64,000 nucleotides of DNA from Kitasatospora viridis (GTDB lineage: Bacteria; Actinomycetota; Actinomycetes; Streptomycetales; Streptomycetaceae). The notes under the pieces are model-generated. The model was given only the letters and a program-made list of their open reading frames with translations, did no database searches and was not told where the DNA came from. Position numbers and translations under genes: made by a program. Shown in pieces: positions 8,989-17,908 of the stretch (position 1 is its first letter; each line of letters begins with the position of its first letter). The DNA is taken from positions 1,077,501 through 1,141,500 of the forward strand of contig NZ_VIWT01000001.1 in NCBI RefSeq assembly GCF_007829815.1, written 5' to 3'.

Positions 8989-9648
8989 TCACGCCTGCCG
9001 CCCGTCGGCGCCGTGGCGGACCGCCCAGAGCGCGGCCTGGGTGCGGTCGGCCAGGTCGAGCTTCATCAGGATGTTGGAGACGTGGGTCTTGACCGTCTTC
9101 TCGGACAGGCTGAGCGCCCGGGCGATCTCCCGGTTGGAGCGGCCGTCGGCGATGTGGCCGAGCACCTCGCGCTCGCGGTCGGTCAGGCTGGAGCCGCGGC
9201 CCTGCGAGGCGCGCGGCGAGTCGTCGGCCAGCAGGGTGCCGGCCAGCTCGGGCTGGAGCAGCACGTGGCCCGCGTGCACCGAGCGGATCGCCCCGGCCAG
9301 CGCCTCCGGGTCCACGTCCTTGTAGACGTAGCCGGCCGCGCCGGCCCGCAGCGCGGGCACCACGGTGCGGTGCTCGGTGAAGCTGGTGACGATCAGCACC
9401 CGGGCGGTGCTGCCCTCGGCCTTGAGCCGGCGCAGCGCCTCGATGCCGTCCATGCCGGGCATCTTGACGTCCATCAGCACCACGTGCGGGTCGAGCTCGC
9501 GGGCCTTCGCCACGCCCTCGGCACCGTCGGCGGCCTCGCCGACCACCTCGATGTCGTCCTGCACCTCCAGGAAGGTGCGCAGGCCGCGGCGGACCACCTG
9601 GTGGTCGTCCACCAGCAGCACGCGGATCCTTGACGGCTGCTCAGGCAC
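8989..9648 (-). CDS. NarL/LuxR-type response regulator
   Basis: Two-component response regulator of 219 residues. The receiver domain (about 8-125) has the acidic pair D14-D15, the phosphoacceptor Asp60 in HVVLMDVKMPGMDG, the conserved Thr in VTSF and Lys in VYKD. The C-terminal LuxR helix-turn-helix (about 155-215) reads LTDREREVLGHIADGRSNREIARALSLSEKTVKTHVSNILMKL. The start codon overlaps the last 8 bp of the histidine kinase gene, so the pair is translationally coupled. Target genes are unknown; the neighbouring SARP genes are possible candidates but only by proximity. Confidence 0.95.
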   Translation of the reverse strand: MPEQPSRIRVLLVDDHQVVRRGLRTFLEVQDDIEVVGEAADGAEGVAKARELDPHVVLMDVKMPGMDGIEALRRLKAEGSTARVLIVTSFTEHRTVVPALRAGAAGYVYKDVDPEALAGAIRSVHAGHVLLQPELAGTLLADDSPRASQGRGSSLTDREREVLGHIADGRSNREIARALSLSEKTVKTHVSNILMKLDLADRTQAALWAVRHGADGRQA

Positions 9649-10780
9649 CGGGAACCTCCAGTTCCACGACGGTTCCTCGGCCCGGGGCCGAGTCGAGGGT
9701 GAGCCGGCCGCCGACGGTCTGCGCCCGGTCGTGCATCGAGACCAGGCCGAGGTGGCGGCCGGCCCGGCGGACCGAATCCGGGTCGAAGCCGCGGCCGTCG
9801 TCCCTGACGGTCAGTCGGGCGCCCCGGGTGCTGGTGCCGCGCAGCGTGACCTCGACCCGGGTCGGGCGGGCGTGCCGCAGCGCGTTGTGCAGGGCCTCCT
9901 GGGCGATCCGCAGCACGGCCGCCTCCTGGGCCGGCGGCAGGGTGCGCACCCCGCCGTCCTCGTCGAAGCGCACGGTGGCGGAGTGCGCCCGGTCCAGCAC
10001 CTGGACCTGGGAGGCGAGGGTGGCGACCAGCCCGTCCTCGTCCAGCGCGGCCGGGCGCAGCTCGACCACCACGGCGCGCAGTTCGTCGGCGGCCTCGGCG
10101 GCCAGCCGGGCCACCTCGGCAAGTTCGGCCTTGGCCCGCTGCGGGTCGCGGTCCAGCAGGGTGGCGGCGGCCTTGGCGGTCAGCCGCAGGCTGAACAGCT
10201 TCTGCGAGACCGCGTCGTGCAGGTCGTGGGCGATCCGGGCGCGCTCGCCGGCCAGGGTGAGCTCCCGGCTGCGCTCGTACAGCCGGGCGTTGCCGAGCGC
10301 GATCGAGGCGTGCGCGGCGAGGATCCGCAGCAGCCGCTCGTCGTGGTCGGTGAAGCCGCCGGCCTTGTTGGCCAGGAAGATCGCGCCGAGGATCTCCTCG
10401 CCGTCCAGGATCGGCATGCCGAGGAAGTCCTTCAGCTCCGGGTGGGCGTCCGGCCAACCCTCGAAGGCGGGGGCGCGGCGGACGTCGGCCAGCCGGGTCG
10501 GCGTGAACTCGTGCAGCATGGTGGCGAGCACGCCGTGCTGGCGGGGCAGCGGGCCGATCGCCTTCCACTGCTCGTCGCTCACCCCGTCGACCACGAACTG
10601 GGCGAAGCCGCCGTGGTCGTCCGGCACGCCGAGGGCCGCGTACTCGGCGCCGAGCAGGCAGCGGGCCGAGGCGGTGATCCGGCGCAGCACCTCGCGCACT
10701 TCGAGGTGCCCGCTCATCGCGAGCACCGCGTCGCTCACCGCCTCCAGGTTGCCCAGCGCGTCGCCGTCGATCGTCACCAT
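9641..10780 (-). CDS. GAF-domain sensor histidine kinase (HisKA_3, NarX-like)
   Basis: Cytoplasmic sensor kinase of 379 residues paired with the downstream response regulator. Residues about 24-170 form a GAF domain (SARCLLGAEYAALGVPDD to AAHASIALGNARLYER). The HisKA_3 dimerisation box is ERARIAHDLHDAVSQKLFSL with phosphoacceptor His185. The HATPase_c domain has RIAQEALHNALRHARPT (N box), VRDDGRGFDPD (G1) and GHLGLVSMHDRAQTVGGRLTLDSAPGRGT. There are no membrane segments, so it probably senses a cytoplasmic small molecule, redox state or partner. ATG 10780 is preceded only by a weak GTGGCGG ribosome site. A longer in-frame open stretch upstream runs through the SARP gene in another frame and is a GC artefact. 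Confidence 0.93.
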   Translation of the reverse strand: MVTIDGDALGNLEAVSDAVLAMSGHLEVREVLRRITASARCLLGAEYAALGVPDDHGGFAQFVVDGVSDEQWKAIGPLPRQHGVLATMLHEFTPTRLADVRRAPAFEGWPDAHPELKDFLGMPILDGEEILGAIFLANKAGGFTDHDERLLRILAAHASIALGNARLYERSRELTLAGERARIAHDLHDAVSQKLFSLRLTAKAAATLLDRDPQRAKAELAEVARLAAEAADELRAVVVELRPAALDEDGLVATLASQVQVLDRAHSATVRFDEDGGVRTLPPAQEAAVLRIAQEALHNALRHARPTRVEVTLRGTSTRGARLTVRDDGRGFDPDSVRRAGRHLGLVSMHDRAQTVGGRLTLDSAPGRGTVVELEVPGA

Positions 10781-10836
10781 GCCGCCACGGTAGCGCGCCG
10801 GGTCGGGCGGCAGATCGGGCGCCGGGCGGGGCCGTC

Positions 10837-13548
10837 CTAGGTCCGCGGTCCTGCGACCGGCGGCGTAGGGCCCGGTCCCGGGGCCGCTGGGGCCGGGGCG
10901 GGGTGCGGGGGCGGGGCGGCGACGGCGGCTTCGAGGGTGGCGATGAACCGGGTGATCCCCTGGGTCCGCAGGCTGCCCTGGGCCCGGCCGAGCGCCAGGG
11001 CGTGCCGGGCGGCCGCCAGCGCGGCGTGGTGGCGGCCGAGCGCGTGCAGCGCCTCGGCCCGGGTGTGGGTGGCGATGGTCAGCTTGAAGTCGTCCGGCCG
11101 GGCGGCGAGCAGCTGGACCGCCTCGGTGGCGTGGGCCAGCGCGGCGGCCGGGTCGCCGGCCACCACCAGGGCGTTGGCCAGGTTGTTCAGCGCCTGGGCG
11201 AGCAGCCGCTGGTCGGTCAGTTCGCGGGCGTCGAGCACCAGTCGGGTCATCAGCGGGATCGCCCTGGCGTGCTCGCCGGCCCGGACCAGGCCGTTGGCCA
11301 GCCGGATCCGGCACTGCTGACGCAGCATCGGGTCGCCCAGCCGGTCGGCCAGTTCGGTGGCCCGCTCCAGCTGGTCGGCGGCGGCCGCGAAGTCGCCCTG
11401 CTCGATCTGCACGACCGCCAGGTCGGCGTGGGTGCGCACCAGCGCGGCCTGGTCGCCGCCGCGCTGGGCGCAGCGCAGGCCGGCCTCGGCGGTGGCCCGC
11501 CACTCCCGGACGCTGGTGCTGTCGTGGTAGTAGAGCGCGCAGGCCTGGTGGGCCAGTTGCCAGCCGAGGTCGGGGCGGCCGTGCTGCTCGGCGCAGAGCA
11601 CCAGCCCGCGCACCGCGCGCTCCTCCCGGCGGAACCACGCCAGGGCCTGGCCGGTGGTGCCGAGCGGGGGCAGGGTGTCGCCGGGGGGCGGCGCGGTGCG
11701 GCCGGGCAGCACGCTGCGGGTGTTCATGCCCGCGCAGGCCGCGGCGGTGGCGGCCAGGTAGTGGTCGAGCATCCGCTCCATCGCCGCCTCGCGCTGGGCC
11801 GGGGCGAGTCCGCCGGCCAGCTCGGCCCCGTACAGCCGGACCAGGTCGTGCCGGGCGAACAGGCCCGGGGCGGTCTCCTCGACCAGGTGGGCGGCGTCCA
11901 GCTGGGCCAGCAGCATCCGGGCCTCGACCGGCGGCACGTCGGCCAGCACGGCGGCGGCGTGCGGGTCGATCACCGCGCCGGGGTGCAGGCCGAGGTAGCC
12001 GAAGAAGCGCTCGGTCTGGGCGCCGAGCGCCCGGCGGGTCAGGTTGAGGGTGGCCGTGATGCCGAGCGAGCCGGAACCGGCGGTGGTCAGCGCGGCCAGC
12101 CGGGACTGCTCGTCGGAGATCTCCTCGGCCAGGTGGCGCAGCGTCCAGTCGGGCCGGGCGGCCAGCCGGGCGGTGGCCAGCCGCAGGGCCAGCGGCAGGT
12201 GGTCGCAGCGCTCGGCGATCTCGGCCGCGGCGGCCGGCTCGGCGGCGATCCGCTGCGGGTCGAGCACCCGGCGCAGCAGTTCCAGCGCCTCGTCGGGCGT
12301 CAGCACGTCCAGCGGCAGCGGCACCGCGCCGGCCTGCACCAGCAGGTCGCCGAGCCGGCTGCGGCTGGTGATCACGGTGACCGGGGTGTCCTCGGCGGCC
12401 GGCAGCAGCGGGGCGAGCTGGCGGTAGTCGCGGGCGTTGTCCAGCAGCACCAGCAGCTGACGGCCCGCCAGCAGCTCGCGGTAGCGGTGCGAACGGTCGT
12501 CCAGGCTGCCGGGCAGCTGGTTCTCGGGCACGCCCAGCGCGGTGAGGAAGCCGGCCAGCACCTCGGCCGGGTCGCGCGGCTCGGTCTCGTCGAAGCCGCG
12601 CAGGTCGGCGTGGAGCAGGCCGTCCGGGAAGCGGTCCACCGCCTGGTGCGCCCAGTGCAGCACCAGGCTGGTCTTGCCGACCCCGGCCGGGCCGGTGACC
12701 AGCACCGGGTGGCGGTCGGCGGGGCCGCCGGCGGCCGGGCCGGTGAGCCGGTCGAGCTGCCCCAGCTCGGCCGAGCGGCCGACGAACCGGCGGTTGCGGC
12801 GCGGCAGCTGGCTGAGCACCGCGCGCCGACGGGGCGTCAGCCGCTCGCGCGCGGCCCGCAGCGCCGGGCCCTCGGCGGCGCCCAGGTCGGCGTGCAGCCG
12901 CTCGGTGGTGCGCTGGTGCACGGCGAGCGCCTCGGCGCGCCGGCCGGCCTGGTCCAGACAGTCCATCAGCTGCGCGGCCAGCTGCTCCCGGGTGGGGTCG
13001 GCGGCCAGCGCCTCGGTCAGCTCGGGCACCAGCTCGGCACCCCGGCCGAGCTGGCACATCCGCTTGCCGAGGTCCTGCAGCGCCCGGACCCGCAGCTCGA
13101 CCAGCCGGGGCGCGACCGAGTCGCGCAGCACCGCGGAGCCGCAGTCGGCCAGCGCCGGGCCGCGCCACAGGTCGAGCGCCTGGTGCAGCAGCGGCAGCGC
13201 GTCGTCCGGGCGGTGGGCGGCGCCGGCCCGGTCGCAGAGCCGCTCGAAGCGCAGCGCGTCGACCTGCTCCGGGTCGCCGTCCAGCTGGTAGCCGGTGTCC
13301 CGGGTGGTCAGGGTGAGCCGGCGGTCGAGCAGTCGGCGCAGCTCGGCGATGTGGCCGTGCAGCGCGGCCCGGGCGGTGGGCGGCGGCTTGCCCTCCCAGA
13401 CCGTGTCGAGCAGCAGGCTGGTCGGCACCAGGCGGCCGGTCTCCAGGGCGAGCGCGCTGAGCAGCGCCCGGCGCTTGGGCGCGGTGGGGGTGACCGGTCG
13501 CCCCTCGTCGGTCTGCACGGCGATCGGTCCGAGCAGGCTGATCCGCAT
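10837..13548 (-). CDS. Large SARP (AfsR-like) regulator: HTH-BTAD-NB-ARC-TPR
   Basis: Streptomyces antibiotic regulatory protein of the large AfsR type. The winged-helix DNA-binding region (about 2-95) begins MRISLLGPIAV and contains the typical PKRRALLSALAL...LLDTVWEGKPPPTARAALHGHIAELRRLL. The bacterial transcriptional activation domain follows to about residue 250 (VDALRFERLC...DLWRGPALADC). An NB-ARC ATPase has Walker A GPAGVGKTS near residue 300, LLVLLDNARD as Walker B, and the GLPL-like motif CDHLPLALRLA. TPR-like helices fill the C-terminal part. ATG 13548 is used because GGGAGG sits five bases upstream; the in-frame GTG at 13554 overlaps that site. It is divergent from a second SARP at 13924, with an iteron array between. 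Confidence 0.93.
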   Translation of the reverse strand: MRISLLGPIAVQTDEGRPVTPTAPKRRALLSALALETGRLVPTSLLLDTVWEGKPPPTARAALHGHIAELRRLLDRRLTLTTRDTGYQLDGDPEQVDALRFERLCDRAGAAHRPDDALPLLHQALDLWRGPALADCGSAVLRDSVAPRLVELRVRALQDLGKRMCQLGRGAELVPELTEALAADPTREQLAAQLMDCLDQAGRRAEALAVHQRTTERLHADLGAAEGPALRAARERLTPRRRAVLSQLPRRNRRFVGRSAELGQLDRLTGPAAGGPADRHPVLVTGPAGVGKTSLVLHWAHQAVDRFPDGLLHADLRGFDETEPRDPAEVLAGFLTALGVPENQLPGSLDDRSHRYRELLAGRQLLVLLDNARDYRQLAPLLPAAEDTPVTVITSRSRLGDLLVQAGAVPLPLDVLTPDEALELLRRVLDPQRIAAEPAAAAEIAERCDHLPLALRLATARLAARPDWTLRHLAEEISDEQSRLAALTTAGSGSLGITATLNLTRRALGAQTERFFGYLGLHPGAVIDPHAAAVLADVPPVEARMLLAQLDAAHLVEETAPGLFARHDLVRLYGAELAGGLAPAQREAAMERMLDHYLAATAAACAGMNTRSVLPGRTAPPPGDTLPPLGTTGQALAWFRREERAVRGLVLCAEQHGRPDLGWQLAHQACALYYHDSTSVREWRATAEAGLRCAQRGGDQAALVRTHADLAVVQIEQGDFAAAADQLERATELADRLGDPMLRQQCRIRLANGLVRAGEHARAIPLMTRLVLDARELTDQRLLAQALNNLANALVVAGDPAAALAHATEAVQLLAARPDDFKLTIATHTRAEALHALGRHHAALAAARHALALGRAQGSLRTQGITRFIATLEAAVAAPPPHPAPAPAAPGPGPTPPVAGPRT

Positions 13549-13923
13549 CCGCACCTCCCAGCGATCCGTTGACTGCTCCCCCGACCCTCATACGCGCGCC
13601 GAGGGCGATCGGTTGCCTGCTCCGGCGAAGCAGATTGCCCGCCCCCGGTGAAGGTGACCGCCCTCCCCGGTGAAGGAGATCGACCGCTTCGGTGAAGGTG
13701 GTCGCCCCCTTCGGTGAAGGTGGCCGCCCGCTTCGGCGAGGGAGTCAGAGGATACGGCCGAAATCGAACGAAACGGCCCGTCAGGCGGCCCTCGGTCGAC
13801 GTCGTCGCAGGTGGGGGCGTGAACGATACCGTTCAGGGCAGTCTCGGCACACACGCCGCACTGGCCTACACTGCTCGCCAGGGAGCGCCCGGGCTCCGGG
13901 GTGTGGGCAAAAGTGGGGAACGT
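13549..13923. promoter_or_regulatory. Intergenic control region between two divergent SARP genes
   Basis: This 375-bp gap separates the starts of the two divergent SARP genes and must hold both promoters. The half nearest the minus-strand gene is occupied by the 22-bp repeat array described separately; the half nearest the plus-strand gene (13750-13923) shows no clear repeats. I could not assign exact -10 and -35 elements by eye. Confidence 0.6.
13619..13745. repeat. Iteron array, six copies with 22-bp period
   Basis: The heptamer GGTGAAG or its variant GGCGAAG/GGCGAGG begins at 13624, 13647, 13669, 13691, 13713 and 13735, a spacing of 23, 22, 22, 22 and 22 bp. The best-conserved consensus is CTTCGGTGAAGGTGGTCGCC; its left part CTTCggtGAAG is itself an imperfect palindrome. 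The 22-bp period equals about two helical turns, placing every copy on the same DNA face. The array lies in the shared promoter region of two divergent SARP regulators, whose family is known to bind direct repeats phased by 11 or 22 bp. It is most likely their operator. Confidence 0.85.
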
Positions 13924-16731
13924 ATGGGGATCCGGCTCCTGGGACCGGTGGAGCTACGCGCGGTGAACGGATCACCGGCCGAGCTCGCCGGGGCTCAGCG
14001 GCGCGCGGTGCTGGCCCTGCTGGCGCTGCGGTCAGAACGAGTGGTGCCGATCGAGCGGTTCTTCGAGCTGCTCTGGGGCGACGAGCCGCCGGCCCGCGCG
14101 CGGGCCGCGCTGCAGGGCCACGTGGCCGCGCTGCGCAAGGTGCTGGCCGGCTCGCCCTTCGAGCTGCACACCCGGGCCCCCGGCTACCTGCTGACCGGCG
14201 GCGCCGACCTGATCGACGTGCGCCGGTTCGAGGCGCTGGCCGCCGCGGCCGAGGAGCACCCGCAGGACGCCGAGGCGGTGGAGCTGCTGGAGCGGGCGCT
14301 CGGCCTGTGGTCCGGGGCGGCGCTGGCCGACCTGCCGGACACCGAGCTGCGCCGGGCCCTGGTGGACCAGCTGGACGCGGCCCGGATCACCGTGCTGACC
14401 GCCTGGGCGGAGCGCCGGCTGCGCCTGGGCAGCGGGGCGGTGGCCGTGCCGGCGCTGGAGCAGAGCGTGCGGGCGAACGGGCTGCGCGAGCCGGTGGTGG
14501 CGCTGCTGATCCGCTGCCTGCACCAGGCCGGGCGGATCTCGGACGCGCTGAGCGTCTACCACCAGGCCCGGGAGCGGCTGGCAGCCGAGCTGGGCGTGGT
14601 GCCCGGGGCGCCGTTGCAGGCTGCGCTGGCCGAGGTGCTGGCGGTCGGCGCGGAGCCGGAGGAGAGCGCTCCCGGGCCGGCGGCGGTCGCCGTCGCGACG
14701 CCGGTCGAGGCGGCGCCGCGCACCGTGCCGCGCCAGCTGCCCCGGCAGTCGGCCGGCTTCGTCGGGCGCGGCCGGGAGTTCGGCTGGCTGGACCGCGAGT
14801 GCGGCCCGGAGCGCACCGGGGACGGCCTGGCGGTGGTGGTCGGCCCGGCCGGCGCGGGCAAGAGCGCCACGGTGATCCGCTGGGCGCACGGGGTGGCGCA
14901 CCGGTTCCCGGACGGCCAGCTCTTCGTCGACCTGCGCGGCTTCGACCCGGCCGGCCCGGTGGACCCGGGCGAGGTGCTGGGCCAGTTCCTCAAGGCGCTG
15001 GGCGTGCCGGAACCCTCCATTCCGGAGGACCGGGCCGAGCGGGCCGCGCTCTACCAGCAGGCCACCGACGGGCTGCGGCTGCTGGTGGTGCTGGACAACG
15101 CCCGCGGCGCCGAGGACGTGGCCGACCTGCTGCCCGCCGGCCAGGCCGGCGCCACCGTGGTGACCAGCCGCAACACCCTGGAGGACCTGGTCGTCACCGA
15201 GGGCGCCGCGCTGCTGCGGCTGACCGCGCTGCCGGACGACGACGCGCTGCGCCTGCTGGAGCGCAGCCTCACCCCCGAGCGGGTGCGGGCCGAGGAGGCC
15301 GCCGCGCAGCAGCTGATCGCGCTCTGCGACCAGCTGCCGCTGGCCCTGCGGATCGCCGCCTCCCGGCTGGCCGCCCGGCCCGGTTGGACCATCGCCGACC
15401 TGGTCGCCGAGCTCTCCGACGAGCGCACCCGGCTGCGCACCCTGGACACCCACGGCGCGGTCAGCATCCGCACCGCGCTCTCCCTGACCCACCGGCACCT
15501 GTCCGCGCCGGCCGGTCAGTTGCTGGTGCTGCTGGCCGCCCACCCGGGCCGCGAGGTGGACGGCTACGCCGGGGCCGCGCTGCTCGGCACCGACCTGGCC
15601 ACCGCCCGGGGCGCGCTCGGCGAGCTGGCCGCCTACCACCTGCTGACCGAGAGCACCCCCGGCCGCTACACCCGGCACGACCTGATCCGGCTGTACGCCG
15701 TCGAGCTGTTCGCCGAGCAACCCGAGCAGGTGCGCCGGCAGAGCACCGAACGGCTGCTGGACTACTACCTGCAGGCGGCCGACACCTGCAACGAGCACCT
15801 GGACCCGGGCCACGAGACCTACGGCGAGCGGGTCCACCCGCCCCGGGCGGTGCCGCGGCCGCGCGACGCCCGGGCCTCGCTCGCCTGGTTCATGTCCGAG
15901 GAGCCGACGGTGCGGACCCTGGTGGCCACCGCCGCCGACCAGGACCCGGACCGGGCCTGGCGGCTGGTGATGCTGGCCAGCGGGCTCTACTACGGCGCCA
16001 GCCGGCTGATCGACTGGCTCAGCTGCCTGCGCTCCGGCCTGCGGGCGGCCGAACGGACCGGTGATCCGCGCGCCGTCGCCGCCTTGGAGGCGACCATCGC
16101 CGCCGCGCTGGTCAGCGTCGAGCGGATCTCCGAGTCGGTCGAGCTGTGCCGGCAGGCACTCGACCGCACCAGACCCGAGGACGACTTCGCGCACGTCCGG
16201 GCCCTGTTCACACTGGCCCTGGCCACCGGCAGCGCGGGCCGGCCGGTCGAGGGCGAGCAACTGGCCACCCGGGCGCTGCGGCTGGCCCGGCGCGACCAGC
16301 CGCCCGAGCGGGTGGCCAGCGCACTGGCCTACGCGGGCGCGCTCTCCGGGCTGGCCGGCGATCCGGTCACCGCGCTCGCCCGGGTGCGGGAGTGCCGGGC
16401 GATCCTGGCGCCGTACCCGGCGGCCACCATCCGCGCCTGGGCGATCCTCACCGAGGCCCAGGCGCTGCAGGCGCTGGGCGAGTACGCGGCCTCCGAGGCG
16501 GCCTGGGCCGAACTGCTGACGATCTGCCGGGAGGCGGGCTTCCTGCACCTGCACGCGATCGCCGAGCAGTCCTACGCCGACTTCCTGCTGCGGCTCGGCC
16601 GGGCCGCCGAGGCGGCCCGGCACCTGCGGGCGGCGATCGGGCTGTACCGCTACCACGGGCACCTGACCGCCGCCGTCACCGAGCTGCTGGCCCGGGCCGA
16701 GCAGGCGCTGGCGCCGGACTCGGCCGCCTGA
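13924..16731 (+). CDS. Large SARP (AfsR-like) regulator: HTH-BTAD-NB-ARC-TPR
   Basis: Second AfsR-type regulator, 935 residues, divergent from the first and similar to it along its length. The DNA-binding region begins MGIRLLGPVELRAVNGSPAELAGAQRRAVLALLAL; the activation domain follows (VRRFEALAAAAEEHP...ALGLWSGAALADL). After a Pro/Ala-rich linker the NB-ARC part has RQSAGFVGRGREF, Walker A GPAGAGKSA (about residue 310), Walker B LLVVLDNARG and CDQLPLALRIAASRLAARPGWT. The C-terminal ~330 residues form TPR-like helices (RTGDPRAVAALEATIAAALV and following). ATG 13924 follows GGGGA. A longer in-frame extension to 13714 would read through the iteron array and is not credible. Confidence 0.93.
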   Translation: MGIRLLGPVELRAVNGSPAELAGAQRRAVLALLALRSERVVPIERFFELLWGDEPPARARAALQGHVAALRKVLAGSPFELHTRAPGYLLTGGADLIDVRRFEALAAAAEEHPQDAEAVELLERALGLWSGAALADLPDTELRRALVDQLDAARITVLTAWAERRLRLGSGAVAVPALEQSVRANGLREPVVALLIRCLHQAGRISDALSVYHQARERLAAELGVVPGAPLQAALAEVLAVGAEPEESAPGPAAVAVATPVEAAPRTVPRQLPRQSAGFVGRGREFGWLDRECGPERTGDGLAVVVGPAGAGKSATVIRWAHGVAHRFPDGQLFVDLRGFDPAGPVDPGEVLGQFLKALGVPEPSIPEDRAERAALYQQATDGLRLLVVLDNARGAEDVADLLPAGQAGATVVTSRNTLEDLVVTEGAALLRLTALPDDDALRLLERSLTPERVRAEEAAAQQLIALCDQLPLALRIAASRLAARPGWTIADLVAELSDERTRLRTLDTHGAVSIRTALSLTHRHLSAPAGQLLVLLAAHPGREVDGYAGAALLGTDLATARGALGELAAYHLLTESTPGRYTRHDLIRLYAVELFAEQPEQVRRQSTERLLDYYLQAADTCNEHLDPGHETYGERVHPPRAVPRPRDARASLAWFMSEEPTVRTLVATAADQDPDRAWRLVMLASGLYYGASRLIDWLSCLRSGLRAAERTGDPRAVAALEATIAAALVSVERISESVELCRQALDRTRPEDDFAHVRALFTLALATGSAGRPVEGEQLATRALRLARRDQPPERVASALAYAGALSGLAGDPVTALARVRECRAILAPYPAATIRAWAILTEAQALQALGEYAASEAAWAELLTICREAGFLHLHAIAEQSYADFLLRLGRAAEAARHLRAAIGLYRYHGHLTAAVTELLARAEQALAPDSAA

Positions 16732-16773
16732 GCCTGCGTCGAGCGGTTCGGCCGGGTCCGGGGTGGCGGTGCG

Positions 16774-17352
16774 TCAGGCCGCCGGTGCCGGGGTCGGGGC
16801 GTACTCGCGCTGCTTCGCCAGCACCGGGCGCAGCGCCCGGATCGCGTAGAAGTTGCGCGACTTGACGGTGCCCGGCGGCACCCCGAGCAGCTCCGCGGTC
16901 TCCACCACCGAGCGGTCCTTGAGGTGCAGTTCGACCAGCACCTCGCGGTGGTGCGGCTGCAGGGTGTCCAGCATCGCGGCGACGTCGCGGCCCTGGAGCA
17001 CCGCCTCGTACGGGTCCTCGGCCACCGGGCGGTCCTCCAGCACCTCGCCGGCCACCTCCTGGGCTCTGGCGGCGGCCATCCGGAAGTGGTCGATGGCGAT
17101 CCGGCGGGCCACCGTGAAGAGCCAGGGCCGGCTCTGCGCGGCGCCGCGCGAGATCGACTCCGGGTGCTGCCAGGCCCGGAGCAGGGTCTCCTGCAGGATG
17201 TCCTCCGCCTTGCCGCGGTCGCCGTTGGTCACGCGCAACAGGGCCCGCAGCAGGTAGCCGCCGTGCAGGCGGTACAGCTCGGCCAGGGTCTCCTGGTCCA
17301 GGGTGGGGCGTGCCGACGGGGTCTGGGTCGGGACGGCAGGTTGCATGGTCAC
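16774..17352 (-). CDS. ECF-family RNA polymerase sigma factor
   Basis: Extracytoplasmic-function sigma factor of 192 residues. Sigma region 2 (about 25-95) reads LAELYRLHGGYLLRALLRVTNGDRGKAEDILQETLLRAWQHPE...PWLFTVARRIAIDHFR; region 4 (about 130-180) reads LQPHHREVLVELHLKDRSVVETAELLGVPPGTVKSRNFYAIRALRPVL, including the helix-turn-helix. No recognisable anti-sigma gene is adjacent; the next gene on the strand is a 120-residue unknown. GTG 17352 is used because AGAGG lies six bases upstream; ATG 17346 is an alternative. It is convergent with the SARP gene (42 bp between stops). Confidence 0.92.
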   Translation of the reverse strand: MTMQPAVPTQTPSARPTLDQETLAELYRLHGGYLLRALLRVTNGDRGKAEDILQETLLRAWQHPESISRGAAQSRPWLFTVARRIAIDHFRMAAARAQEVAGEVLEDRPVAEDPYEAVLQGRDVAAMLDTLQPHHREVLVELHLKDRSVVETAELLGVPPGTVKSRNFYAIRALRPVLAKQREYAPTPAPAA

Positions 17353-17545
17353 GCACTACCTCTTCGGTCCAGGAGCTGCTGGTTCGGCCGTGTGGTCGGC
17401 CGGTGGTGCGGCCGTGTGGGCGGCCGGGCGGGACCGGGGTCAGGGGTCGCCCCGATCTCGCCGTTGCCAGCATTTCGTGCACCGCCAACGTGGCACCAAG
17501 AGTCGGCCAATGCCGCCTCGGCGGGCGTTGGCGCTCGACGCCCCG
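17353..17545. promoter_or_regulatory. Spacer upstream of ECF sigma gene with 24-bp direct repeat
   Basis: The 193-bp gap between the unknown gene and the sigma factor gene should hold the sigma promoter. It contains two copies of CGGCCGTGTGG starting at 17385 and 17409, i.e. a 24-bp direct repeat of mostly G/C sequence close to the ribosome site. No confident -10/-35 pair was found. Confidence 0.4.
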
Positions 17546-17908
17546 TCAGCGGGCGTTGGCGTTCAGCAGCCGCAGCAGCACCTGCACCCCGCCCTCGCCC
17601 TGGCGGTCGATCAGCACCGCGACCCAGGACACCACCTCGACCCGCTGGGTGTGCGTCCAGCCGCGCACCGACGGGTGCTCGTCCACCACCATGGCCGCGG
17701 CCAGCGGCAGCAGGTGGCGCGGGGCCCTGGGGCAGGGTTGCCCCCGGTCGGCCGCGCCGAGCACCGCCCGGCGGGCGGCCGCCACCACGTCGGCGGCCGT
17801 GGCCGGTGGAACCGCCAGGCCCGGTACGCCGTCCATCACCTCGGGCGGCTCCGCCAGCCAGTCGGTGATCAGCTGCCGGGTTCTGGCCGACGAGCCGTCC
17901 TCGGACAT
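17546..17908 (-). CDS. Hypothetical protein, 120 residues
   Basis: Small soluble protein starting MSEDGSSARTRQLITDWLAEPPEV, mostly helical, with no signal peptide and no membrane helix. It has a single central stretch PCPRAPRHLLPLAAAMVVDEHPSVRGW and ends LLRLLNANAR. I do not recognise a family. ATG 17908 is preceded by AGAGGGA at good spacing, and third-position GC is high, so it is likely real. It lies 193 bp upstream of the ECF sigma gene on the same strand and divergent from the MinD-like gene of the T7SS locus; either link could be meaningful, but sequence alone does not show it. Confidence 0.7.
   Translation of the reverse strand: MSEDGSSARTRQLITDWLAEPPEVMDGVPGLAVPPATAADVVAAARRAVLGAADRGQPCPRAPRHLLPLAAAMVVDEHPSVRGWTHTQRVEVVSWVAVLIDRQGEGGVQVLLRLLNANAR

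Noticed and set aside
9641..13591. A single 1316-codon minus-strand frame joining the histidine kinase to upstream sequence.
   Set aside because: Upstream of 10780 it is an out-of-frame reading of the SARP gene; the kinase has a proper start at 10780.
13619..13745. CRISPR-like array.
   Set aside because: Units are 22 bp with no unique spacers, in a promoter region and with no cas genes; it is an iteron array.
13714..13923. Longer N-terminus for the plus-strand SARP gene.
   Set aside because: It would translate the iteron array; the ATG at 13924 has a ribosome site and matches the family start.
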